NCBI GenBank assembly: GCA_016210895.1
Contig: JACQTG010000027.1
Location: 1 to 5,645 of the forward strand
From: Acidobacteriota bacterium
GTDB lineage: Bacteria; Acidobacteriota; Terriglobia; Acidoferrales; 2-02-FULL-67-57
Direction: 5' to 3'
Length of the DNA: 5,645 nt
The notes beneath the pieces are model-generated. The model saw nothing but the letters and a program-made list of their open reading frames with translations. It was not told the DNA's origin and ran no database searches. Made by a program: the position numbers and the translations under genes. This document shows, piece by piece, positions 1 to 5,645 of this stretch. Each line of letters opens with the position of its first letter. Within the stretch, counting starts at the first letter, position 1.

Positions 1-714
1 GGTGTGGAAGGGCACCATGGGCACCTTGATGGCAAAAGCAACAAAGAACGCCCAGAAGATCCACGCTTGCCACTCCAGCGGCAGGTCCATCTGCATCAGC
101 TTGGTTACGTCGAAGGTTTGCGGGTTGCCGAGGACATTCCCGTTGTAGTACCAGAGCGCCAGGATGCCCAGCAGGAGCAGCACCGAACCGAGCAGGGTGA
201 AGAGGAAGAACTTGATAGCCGCGTAGAGCTTCCGCTCGTGCCCCCAGACGCCGATGATGAAGTACATCGGCACCAGCATCACTTCCCAGAAGACGTAGAA
301 GAGCACAAAGTCGAGCGACATAAAGACGCCCAGCATCCCCGTCTGCAGGATCATGAACATGATGTAGTACTCTTTCACCCGCTCCTGAATGAACGACCAC
401 GAGGAGAGGACGGCGATGAACCCGAGCACCGTGGTCAGCATAATCAGCAGGAAGCTGATGCCGTCGATGCCGAGGTGGTAGTCGACGTTGAAGGTAGGGA
501 TCCAGGGCCGCTTGAAGGTGAACTGAAATCCGGCCTGACTCTTGTCAAACCACCACGCGAGCGGAAGCGAGGCAGCGAAGCTGGCGAACATGATGAGATT
601 GCCCCACCAGCGGTGGGCGTTCTTCGCCTCGCCAGGAATGAACAGCGCCACGATGGCGCCGAACAGCGGAATCAACAGGATCCAGTTCAGGATCGTTGCT
701 GGAGAGAATTCCAT
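1..714 (-). CDS. nuoM: NADH-quinone oxidoreductase subunit M (NuoM), N-terminal 238 residues, cut by window edge
   Basis: I translated this frame directly. It opens with ATG at 714 (MEFSPATILN) and stays open to base 1, giving 238 residues that end in VPMVPFHT; the C-terminal half lies outside the window. NuoM is one of the three Mrp-antiporter-like proton-pumping subunits of the complex I membrane arm. Diagnostic motifs are LGIDGISF (residues 81-88), FWEVMLVPMYF (142-152) with the conserved membrane Glu at 144, the same number as in E. coli NuoM, then WGHERKLYAAIKFF (157-170), and AFAIKVPMVPFHT with the pumping Lys at 230. Hydrophobic helices are visible at about 8-27, 38-56, 85-105, 116-133, 135-155, 166-190 and 216-236. 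The start is fixed by the in-frame nuoL stop 18 nt upstream, with no other start codon between. A GGTGAG ribosome site lies 9 nt before the ATG. nuoN would be expected next in the operon. Confidence 0.96.
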   Translation of the reverse strand, partial: MEFSPATILNWILLIPLFGAIVALFIPGEAKNAHRWWGNLIMFASFAASLPLAWWFDKSQAGFQFTFKRPWIPTFNVDYHLGIDGISFLLIMLTTVLGFIAVLSSWSFIQERVKEYYIMFMILQTGMLGVFMSLDFVLFYVFWEVMLVPMYFIIGVWGHERKLYAAIKFFLFTLLGSVLLLLGILALWYYNGNVLGNPQTFDVTKLMQMDLPLEWQAWIFWAFFVAFAIKVPMVPFHT

Positions 715-723
715 TGCCGAAGT

Positions 724-729
724 CTCACC
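724..729 (-). promoter_or_regulatory. Ribosome binding site of nuoM
   Basis: On the minus strand this reads GGTGAG (within AGGGGTGAG) and sits 9 nt before the nuoM ATG, inside the 18-nt gap after the nuoL stop. GGTGA pairs with the UCACC part of the 16S rRNA 3' end. Confidence 0.7.
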
Positions 730-732
730 CCT

Positions 733-2811
733 CTAGCGGAGATAGCGAGCCACGTAGTACAAGAGGAAGGCCACGACGCCCGTGGCCATCAAGAGCAAGT
801 AACCCTGCACGAAACCCGTCTGCACGATGCGCACGGGCCAGCTCAATACCCAGATGGTAAAACCCAGCGCGCGCACTGCGCCGTCCACGATCCAGGTGTC
901 CCACCAGATGGAGAGGCGCGAGGTGAAGCGAGCGAACCAACCCGTGCCGTCCACGCCGATGCCGTCTATCACCTTCAGGTCAAAGCGGGCTAGGCTGGTG
1001 CCCATCGCCTTGCCCAGCACCGGCCCTTCGACAAATACGGTGCTGTAGAGTTCGTCGACGTAGTATTTGTTGAAGAGAGTCTTGTAGAGTCGCGGAAAGC
1101 GGAAAGCCATCTGCTCGGCCAGCTCCGGATGCTTCAAGTAGAACTGGTAAGCAATCCAGATGCCCAGGAAACCCGCCACGAGAGACACAACCATCAGCAC
1201 GCGCTCGAGACCATAGCTGTGCTCGGCTGCTTCCGCCGTGTGCAGCGCGACGCCGGAGGTAAACACCGGTGCCAGGAAATGTTCAAAGCGATTCTCGCCG
1301 CCGACCGCAGCCGGCCAGCCCACCCAACCGCCAACAATCGACAGGAGGGCGAGCAAGACGAGCGGGATGGTCATTATGCGGGGTGACTCGTGGATGTGAT
1401 GCTCGACCTCGTGCGGCACGCGCGACTTTCCGAAGAAGGTCAGGAAGACCAAGCGAAAGATGTAGAACGCGGTCATCACCGCAGTTACCACTCCAACGCC
1501 CCACAGGAGAGACCGCGGCCCCACGGGATAGGCGGGATTGGAGAACGTCTTCCAGAGAATCTCGTCTTTGCTGAAAAAGCCGGCCAGGGGAAAGATGCCA
1601 GCGATGGCCACCCCGCCGATGACGAAGGTGCGGGCGGTGACGGGGATGCGGTTCCAGAGGCCGCCCATCTTGCGGATGTCGGTTTCATTGCTCAGGGCGT
1701 GCATCACGCTACCAGCGGCGAGGAAAAGCAGCGCCTTGAAGTAGGCGTGCGTGGAGAGGTGGAAGATCCCGGCGGCGAAGGCGCCCATCCCGCAGGCGAG
1801 GAACATGTAGCCGAGCTGGCTGATGGTCGAGTAGGCGAGCACGCGCTTGATGTCGTTCTGCACCAGGCCCATGGAGGCGGCATAGACGGCGGTCAGCCCG
1901 CCGACCAGAGCTACGACCTCGAGCGTGGTGGGCGCGAGCTGGTAGAGGGCGTTGGCGCGCGACACCATATAGACGCCGGCGGTCACCATCGTCGCCGCGT
2001 GGATCAGCGCGCTGACGGGCGTAGGGCCTTCCATTGCATCCGGCAGCCAGACATAGAGCGGAATCTGCGCCGATTTTCCGGTCGCGCCCATAAACAGGAG
2101 CAGGGTGATAGCCGTAATGACGGCATCGCCGACGCTGAAGGAGCCCCCAGCCAGGGTGGCGTTGATGCGGGTGAAGTTCACGGTGCCAAACGTCGTGGCA
2201 ATGAGAAAGATACCGACCAGGAAGCCGGCATCGCCGACGCGGTTCACGATAAAGGCCTTCTTCCCTGCATCTGCAGCAGTCTTCTTCAAAAACCAGAAGC
2301 CGATGAGCAGATAGGAGCAGAGCCCCACACCCTCCCAGCCCACAAACAACACCAGGAAATTGTTGGCCAGCACCAAGGTCAGCATCATGAACATGAACAG
2401 GTTCAGGTAACCGAAGTAGCGGTAGTAGCCGCCTTCGTGCGCCATATAACCAACCGAATAGACGTGAATCAGGAAGCCGACTCCGCTCACGACCAGGATC
2501 ATCACCGCCGACAGGGGGTCAATCAGGTAGCCCCACTCGACGCGCAAGTCCGCCAAGCCGCCACCGGCCTGAAGCAGGCCCAGCGGTAGCCAGGTGAACA
2601 GGGTTTTTTCATAGACGCGGGCTGCCGCAGGCACAGCGCTGAGCTGACGGAAAATGGCAAGCGAGAGGAGGAAGGAAAGCCCGACGGTGCCGCAGCAAAG
2701 CCAACTGATGACTGCGCGCCGCAGGTGGCGCCCGACCAACAACATCACCGCCGCGCTCGTCAGCGGCAGCAGCGGCACCAGCCAGACCCACTCGAAGAAG
2801 CTTCCCCGCAT
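733..2811 (-). CDS. nuoL: NADH-quinone oxidoreductase subunit L (NuoL), complete
   Basis: This 692-residue polytopic membrane protein is the distal antiporter-like subunit of complex I, which carries the long lateral helix along the membrane arm. Motifs in order are YLIDPLSAVM (95-104), the FVGWEGVGLCSYLLIGFW block (156-173) with the conserved Glu at 160, NRVGDAGF (190-197), TGKSAQIPLYVWLPDAMEGP (244-263) with Lys246, SALIHAATMVTAGVY (267-281) with His271, IKRVLAYSTISQLGYM (321-336), HLSTHAYFKALLFL (351-364), and GFFSKDEIL (411-419) with Lys415. The C-terminal part (from about NKYYVDELY, 581-589) ends in a final membrane helix at about 670-687. At 692 residues it is longer than E. coli NuoL (613), as in many non-enterobacterial NuoL. 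The ATG at 2811 is the only start codon after the upstream in-frame stop. It begins 10 nt after nuoK, and nuoM follows 18 nt after its TAG in the same frame. Its close relatives NuoM, NuoN and MrpA lack this combination of length and WLPDAMEGPTPVSALIHAATMVTAGVY sequence. Confidence 0.98.
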   Translation of the reverse strand: MRGSFFEWVWLVPLLPLTSAAVMLLVGRHLRRAVISWLCCGTVGLSFLLSLAIFRQLSAVPAAARVYEKTLFTWLPLGLLQAGGGLADLRVEWGYLIDPLSAVMILVVSGVGFLIHVYSVGYMAHEGGYYRYFGYLNLFMFMMLTLVLANNFLVLFVGWEGVGLCSYLLIGFWFLKKTAADAGKKAFIVNRVGDAGFLVGIFLIATTFGTVNFTRINATLAGGSFSVGDAVITAITLLLFMGATGKSAQIPLYVWLPDAMEGPTPVSALIHAATMVTAGVYMVSRANALYQLAPTTLEVVALVGGLTAVYAASMGLVQNDIKRVLAYSTISQLGYMFLACGMGAFAAGIFHLSTHAYFKALLFLAAGSVMHALSNETDIRKMGGLWNRIPVTARTFVIGGVAIAGIFPLAGFFSKDEILWKTFSNPAYPVGPRSLLWGVGVVTAVMTAFYIFRLVFLTFFGKSRVPHEVEHHIHESPRIMTIPLVLLALLSIVGGWVGWPAAVGGENRFEHFLAPVFTSGVALHTAEAAEHSYGLERVLMVVSLVAGFLGIWIAYQFYLKHPELAEQMAFRFPRLYKTLFNKYYVDELYSTVFVEGPVLGKAMGTSLARFDLKVIDGIGVDGTGWFARFTSRLSIWWDTWIVDGAVRALGFTIWVLSWPVRIVQTGFVQGYLLLMATGVVAFLLYYVARYLR

Positions 2812-2820
2812 CGCTAGCGG

Positions 2821-2826
2821 CTCACC
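2821..2826 (-). promoter_or_regulatory. Ribosome binding site of nuoL, containing the nuoK stop codon
   Basis: On the minus strand this reads GGTGAG, 9 nt before the nuoL ATG. The TGA inside it (2822-2824) is the nuoK stop codon, so nuoK termination happens on the nuoL ribosome site. This suggests translational coupling. Confidence 0.6.
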
Positions 2827-3124
2827 ATTTCAACAGGTCAATTTCGTCTGCATTCACGGTTTCCCGGTTGCGGAAGAATGCGATCAGGATGCCCAGGCCA
2901 ATCGCGGCTTCGGCCGCGGCGTCGGTAATGACAAAGATGGCAAACACGTGCCCTTCGACCGAGCCCAGGTGGCGGGCAAAGGCGATCAGGTTGACGTTGA
3001 CCGCGTTCAGAATCAACTCGATCGACATCAGGACGATGATGATGTTGCGCCGCGTGAGCACGCCGATGACGCCAATGGTGAACAGCGCCGCTGACAAGAA
3101 CAGATAGTGGCTGGTCGGAACCAC
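2822..3124 (-). CDS. nuoK: NADH-quinone oxidoreductase subunit K (NuoK), complete
   Basis: NuoK is a small (100 residues, the usual family length) three-helix membrane subunit of complex I, homologous to ND4L and MrpC. It lies between NuoJ and the antiporter-like subunits and is part of the buried charge relay. The core signature is [21 protein letters not shown] (starting at residue 23). The two conserved intramembrane glutamates fall at E36 (in MSIEL) and E72 (in [10 protein letters not shown]), the same numbers as in E. coli NuoK. The C-terminus ends in the common DLLKW. Helices are at about 6-23, 28-50 and 60-83. The start is GTG at 3124. The nuoJ stop TAG is in the same frame just one codon upstream, so no earlier start is possible, and a GGAG site lies 7 nt before it. 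It is co-transcribed with nuoJ (3-nt gap) and nuoL (10-nt gap). Confidence 0.98.
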   Translation of the reverse strand: MVPTSHYLFLSAALFTIGVIGVLTRRNIIIVLMSIELILNAVNVNLIAFARHLGSVEGHVFAIFVITDAAAEAAIGLGILIAFFRNRETVNADEIDLLKW

Positions 3125-3127
3125 GCG

Positions 3128-3637
3128 CTATCTCCGCTTGGCCATAATCACCGCCCCGATCATCGCCACCAACAACAACAAGGAGGCGATTTCAAACGGC
3201 AGCAAATAGTCCTGAAAGAGGGCCTCGCCGATGGTTTCCGTGTTTGCCTCGAACACCGAGGCCGAGAGCGGCGCCGGCGGCAGCCAAAAGCCTTCGCGGC
3301 CGAGATAGAAAGTGGCGCCGAGCTCGCCCAGCAGCACGAGCGCGGCCAAGCCAGCAATCCCCCACTGGCGGTTGAAGGGGCGCTGCTGCACAGCTACATC
3401 CAGCTTCACCAGCAGAATGACAAAGAGAAACAACACCATCACGCCACCGATGTAGAGAATGATCTGCACCGCGGCCAGAAACTCTGCTCGCAGCTGCAAG
3501 TAGAGCCCGGCCACCGAAAGCAGCGTCACGATCAGGAAGATGGCGCTGTGCACGGGGTTGCGCCGCGTGATGACCAGAATCGCGGACACCACCGCTACGG
3601 CCGCGAAGAAGTAGAAAGTTGCCTGATAGAAGGTCAT
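3128..3637 (-). CDS. nuoJ: NADH-quinone oxidoreductase subunit J (NuoJ), complete
   Basis: NuoJ (169 residues; E. coli 184) is the ND6 homologue, a five-helix membrane subunit between NuoH and NuoK. Its third helix links quinone-site changes to the proton channels. Visible motifs are TRRNPVHSAIFLIV (24-37), AEFLAAVQIILYIGGVMVLF (51-70), which is the conserved third helix with its Tyr62 and Gly-Gly, and LPFEIASLLLLVAMIGAVIM (146-165) near the C-terminus with Glu149. Helices are at about 5-24, 29-49, 54-78, 92-112 and 148-166. The ATG at 3637 follows the nuoH stop by one codon in the same frame, so it is the only possible start. nuoI, which usually precedes nuoJ, is absent here. Confidence 0.97.
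   Translation of the reverse strand: MTFYQATFYFFAAVAVVSAILVITRRNPVHSAIFLIVTLLSVAGLYLQLRAEFLAAVQIILYIGGVMVLFLFVILLVKLDVAVQQRPFNRQWGIAGLAALVLLGELGATFYLGREGFWLPPAPLSASVFEANTETIGEALFQDYLLPFEIASLLLLVAMIGAVIMAKRR
3132..3135 (-). promoter_or_regulatory. Ribosome binding site of nuoK
   Basis: On the minus strand this reads GGAG, inside the last codons of nuoJ and 7 nt before the GTG start of nuoK. It supports the GTG start, which lacks any in-frame alternative upstream. Confidence 0.7.
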
Positions 3638-3640
3638 GTC

Positions 3641-4921
3641 TCAGCTCACCGCGGCCACGCTCCGACGTCCAGCCAGGAGCAAGGCCACCAGCAAGGTGGC
3701 CAGGTTTCCCACCCACAGCGCGGCCACCAGGTTCCAGCCGAAACGCTGCCAGAGGACCAGGCCAAACCCGCAGGAGATGACATTGATGATGGCCACCGGA
3801 ATCATGAAGTGCCAGCCCAGACGCATCAACTGGTCGAACCGGTAGCGCGGAAACGTGCCGCGAAACCAGATGAACCCGAACAGGAACGCAAACACCTTGG
3901 CCAGGAACCAGAATGTGCCCTGGACGGCTTCGAGCAGGCCGGGGATGAACATAGCGGCGGTCAGGCCGGCCGCGACCGTGGCGAACACGAGCAGGGCGAA
4001 CCGATGCGTGGGAGAATCGGTGCGAAAGAATTCCTTGACGAACCAAACCGTGCCGGCCCCGAAAACAAGAATGGGGAAACAGTCAAGCAAGTCCACGCTC
4101 CCCACATAGACGTGGAGGCTGGCGAACGGCCGCAGCCAGCCACCCAGGAAGAGTGTGGTGGCGATGGCGCTGACCAGCACCATGGCCGTGTATTCGGCCA
4201 TGAAGAAGAGGGCAAAGCGGAACCCGCTGTACTCAGTGTGGAAGCCGGCAACGAGCTCGGATTCAGCTTCCGGGAGGTCGAACGGGTTGCGGTTGGTCTC
4301 TGCGAGCGAGGCGACAAACAGGATGAAGAAGGCAATGGGCTGGAGAAAGACAAACCAAATGCCCATCTCCGCCTGTTTTTCGACGATGCCGCGCAGGCTG
4401 AGCGTGCCCGCGAGCAACAGCGCGCTCACGATGGAAAAGCCCAGCGCCACCTCGTAGCTCACGAGTTGCGCGGTCGAGCGCAGCGCGCCCAGGAGCGGGT
4501 AGTGGCTGTTCGAGGCCCAGCCCCCCAGGATGATCCCAAAAATGCCGAGCGAGGAGATGCCGATGAGAAACAGAATGCCGACGTTGACGTCGGTAACGAT
4601 GAAGTTGGGCGCGAAGGGAATCAAGGAGAAGGCGGTGAAGGCGGCGATGACGCTGATGACGGGCGCGTAGAGAAAAATAAACCGGTCGGCCTCGGCAGGC
4701 ACGATGTCTTCCTTGAGTAGGAGCTTGAGGGCGTCGGCGATAGGTTGCAGCAGGCCGTGCGGTCCCACGCGCATGGGGCCGAGGCGGACCTGCAAGTGCG
4801 CCAGCACCTTGCGCTCAATCCAGATCATCGCCGCCGCAATCAACGAGAGAAGGAGGAAGGCAATGACAACGCGGAGGGTAGGCAAGAGAAAGGGCTGGAG
4901 GCTATCGACTAGTTGGGCCAT
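3641..4921 (-). CDS. nuoH: NADH-quinone oxidoreductase subunit H (NuoH), complete, unusually long
   Basis: NuoH (ND1 homologue) is the membrane heel subunit of complex I. With NuoB and NuoD it encloses the quinone-reduction cavity and passes the energy to the membrane arm. Family signatures are WIERKVLAHLQVRLGP (34-49) with Glu36, GLLQPIADALKLLLKED (56-72), GWASNSHYPLLGALRSTAQL (134-153), SYEVAL (155-160) with Glu157, and the acidic quinone-site loop AETNRNPFDLPEAESELVAG (207-226) followed by FHTEYSG (227-233). Near the end, FPRYRFDQLMRLGW (357-370) is also typical. The protein is 426 residues, against 325 in E. coli. The excess is an internal block at about 265-334, with two hydrophobic stretches (about 278-298 and 307-330), and an extra C-terminal helix (about 397-418). 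The ATG at 4921 is the first start codon after an in-frame stop, but its ribosome site is poor (GAGG only 2 nt away). It starts 46 nt after nuoD, with no nuoE, nuoF or nuoG between them. Confidence 0.97.
   Translation of the reverse strand: MAQLVDSLQPFLLPTLRVVIAFLLLSLIAAAMIWIERKVLAHLQVRLGPMRVGPHGLLQPIADALKLLLKEDIVPAEADRFIFLYAPVISVIAAFTAFSLIPFAPNFIVTDVNVGILFLIGISSLGIFGIILGGWASNSHYPLLGALRSTAQLVSYEVALGFSIVSALLLAGTLSLRGIVEKQAEMGIWFVFLQPIAFFILFVASLAETNRNPFDLPEAESELVAGFHTEYSGFRFALFFMAEYTAMVLVSAIATTLFLGGWLRPFASLHVYVGSVDLLDCFPILVFGAGTVWFVKEFFRTDSPTHRFALLVFATVAAGLTAAMFIPGLLEAVQGTFWFLAKVFAFLFGFIWFRGTFPRYRFDQLMRLGWHFMIPVAIINVISCGFGLVLWQRFGWNLVAALWVGNLATLLVALLLAGRRSVAAVS
3645..3650 (-). promoter_or_regulatory. 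Ribosome binding site of nuoJ
   Basis: On the minus strand this reads GGTGAG, inside the last codons of nuoH and 7 nt before the nuoJ ATG. It is the same hexamer seen ahead of nuoL and nuoM. Confidence 0.65.
3920..4129 (-). other. Extra block of about 70 residues inside NuoH, with two predicted membrane helices
   Basis: In E. coli NuoH the sequence FFGGW is followed after about ten residues by the next helix. Here TTLFLGGWLRPF (255-266) is followed by about 70 additional residues before the matching helix resumes at GTFWFLAKVFAFLFGFIW (335-352). The block includes the hydrophobic runs FPILVFGAGTVWFV (282-295) and FALLVFATVAAGLTAAMFIP (308-327), joined by the polar loop KEFFRTDSPTHR (296-307). 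An even number of added helices would keep the downstream topology unchanged, so the protein can still be functional. The alignment is from memory of the E. coli sequence and the edges are approximate. Confidence 0.65.
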
Positions 4922-4967
4922 ATCCTCAGCGCAGTCTCGACGCGGGCCAAGATGGTCATCGGCTTAC
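4922..4967 (-). other. nuoD-nuoH intergenic spacer
   Basis: At 46 nt this is the largest gap in the window. I see no terminator hairpin with a T-run and no clear promoter in it. A 16-codon open frame starts here (ATG at 4957-4959) and stops at 4909-4911, just inside nuoH. In gene clusters with the full nuoA-N order, nuoE, nuoF and nuoG would lie in this position. Confidence 0.6.
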
Positions 4968-5645
4968 TCAGCGGTCCACTTCCCCCAAGACGATGTCAAT
5001 CGTACCGATAATCGCTACCACGTCAGCCACCAGATGGCCGCGGACCATGGTGTCAAAGGCCTGCAGGTTGACAAACGAAGGCGGGCGGATGCGCAAGCGG
5101 TAGGGCTGGATGGTGCCGTCGCTCACGATGTAGTAGCCCAACTCGCCCTTGGGCGCCTCAATCGAATGGTAGACCTCACCGGGCGGGGGCTTGATGACCT
5201 TGCCCACGCGCGCCAAGATGGGCCCGCTGGGGATGGAGTCAACGGCTTGCAGGATGATGCGGTGCGACTGCCGCATCTCCTGCATCCGCACCATGTAGCG
5301 GTCGAACGTATCGCCATTCGGGCCGGTGGGAATCTCGAACTCAAACTGGTCGTAGGCGGCGTAGGGGAAGGCCTTGCGGATGTCCCATTTCACCCCTGAG
5401 CCGCGCAGGACCGGCCCGGTAACTCCGAGGTCAATGGCTTGCTCGGGGGTCAGGATGCCGACGTTCTTTGTCCGCTCAAGCCAGATTCGGTTGGTCGTGA
5501 GCAGCTCTTCGTACTCATCCACGCGCTTCAGAAAGTCTCGGCAGAAGGTTTTGATGTCGTTTTCAAAGCCGTCGTAGGTGTCGTACTGGAGGCCGCCGAT
5601 GCGGAAGGCATGGGTGGTGAGCCGGGCGCCACAATACTTCTCGAA
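4968..5645 (-). CDS. nuoD: NADH-quinone oxidoreductase subunit D (NuoD), C-terminal 225 residues, cut by window edge
   Basis: The frame is open from base 5645 (reading [10 protein letters not shown]) to the TGA at 4968-4970. A GTG at 5522 is internal (a Val, window residue 42), not the start; the true start is beyond the right edge. NuoD is the 49-kDa-type subunit of the peripheral arm, related to the large subunit of [NiFe] hydrogenases, and forms much of the quinone cavity with NuoB and NuoH. Family motifs in order are [13 protein letters not shown] (6-18 of the visible part), [93 protein letters not shown], and the C-terminal [12 protein letters not shown], which is the standard ending. 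The NuoD quinone-binding His and Tyr of the N-terminal half are not in view. As a separate gene rather than a NuoCD fusion it differs from E. coli only if nuoC is also separate, which cannot be seen here. nuoH follows after 46 nt. Confidence 0.97.
   Translation of the reverse strand, partial: FEKYCGARLTTHAFRIGGLQYDTYDGFENDIKTFCRDFLKRVDEYEELLTTNRIWLERTKNVGILTPEQAIDLGVTGPVLRGSGVKWDIRKAFPYAAYDQFEFEIPTGPNGDTFDRYMVRMQEMRQSHRIILQAVDSIPSGPILARVGKVIKPPPGEVYHSIEAPKGELGYYIVSDGTIQPYRLRIRPPSFVNLQAFDTMVRGHLVADVVAIIGTIDIVLGEVDR

Noticed and set aside
4..993. A 329-codon open frame on the plus strand opposite nuoM and the end of nuoL
   Set aside because: It is codon-register antisense to both genes, possible because nuoL and nuoM share a frame. 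It ends at a CTA Leu codon of nuoL. The mirror composition shows it is not a real protein.
1390..2589. A 399-codon open frame on the plus strand opposite nuoL
   Set aside because: It is codon-register antisense to nuoL with the same hydrophilic mirror composition. nuoL is a certain gene with all family motifs, so this is a shadow.
3192..4046. A 284-codon open frame on the minus strand overlapping nuoJ and nuoH in another frame
   Set aside because: It has an Arg-, Gly- and His-rich composition without motifs and overlaps two firmly identified genes. It is a GC-rich off-frame shadow.
3107..4720. A 537-codon open frame on the plus strand opposite nuoK, nuoJ and nuoH
   Set aside because: Its codons are exactly in register with nuoH, nuoJ and nuoK, which share one frame. 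In this register Leu, Val, Ile and Phe codons read as Gln/Glu, His, Asp and Glu, which gives the very hydrophilic H/Q/E/G/D-rich product. The frame stays open only because the sense genes rarely use TTA, CTA or TCA codons. No domain is recognisable in it.
4922..4967. A decayed nuoE, nuoF, nuoG or nuoI remnant in the nuoD-nuoH gap
   Set aside because: 46 nt is too short. No CxxCxxC-type ferredoxin or flavin motif is readable in any frame.
4968..5522. GTG at 5520-5522 as the start of nuoD, giving a 184-residue protein
   Set aside because: The frame continues upstream to the window edge with typical NuoD sequence ([13 protein letters not shown] and onward), so this GTG is an internal Val codon and the gene is cut by the edge.

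Overview
The window is a stretch of one bacterial respiratory complex I (proton-pumping NADH:quinone oxidoreductase, type 1) operon. Every gene reads on the minus strand, so transcription runs from high to low coordinates. In transcription order the window holds the C-terminal part of nuoD (cut by the right edge), then complete nuoH, nuoJ, nuoK and nuoL, then the N-terminal part of nuoM (cut by the left edge). There is no RNA gene, mobile element, repeat array, CRISPR or recognisable promoter or terminator. Coding density is nearly complete. The gaps between genes are 46 nt (D-H), 3 nt (H-J), 3 nt (J-K), 10 nt (K-L) and 18 nt (L-M), so the genes are almost certainly cotranscribed.

Organism: the DNA is GC-rich (about 60 % by eye) and the proteins are clear bacterial Nuo subunits. 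The long NuoL, the NuoD with its [14 protein letters not shown] segment and the elongated NuoH suggest a member of Acidobacteriota or a related soil or environmental phylum. This placement is an impression from sequence style, not a tested assignment.

How the genes work together: NuoD belongs to the peripheral arm beside the quinone cavity. NuoH is the membrane heel subunit that forms the rest of that cavity. NuoJ and NuoK carry the charged axis into the membrane arm. NuoL and NuoM are two of the three Mrp-antiporter-like pumping modules. nuoN would be expected just past the left edge, and nuoC, nuoB and nuoA past the right edge. The key charged residues I could locate are all present: NuoH E36 and E157, NuoK E36 and E72, NuoL E160, K246 and K415, and NuoM E144 and K230. 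The complex therefore looks functional.

What stands out: (1) the segment that in many operons holds nuoE, nuoF, nuoG and nuoI is missing, so nuoD passes straight to nuoH and nuoH straight to nuoJ. (2) NuoH is about 100 residues longer than the E. coli protein, with an internal block of about 70 residues that looks like two extra membrane helices, plus an extra C-terminal helix. (3) Neighbouring genes are tightly packed, often in the same frame, with recurring GGTGAG ribosome sites. I found no undescribed system here. Apart from these points it is an ordinary, intact complex I operon segment.
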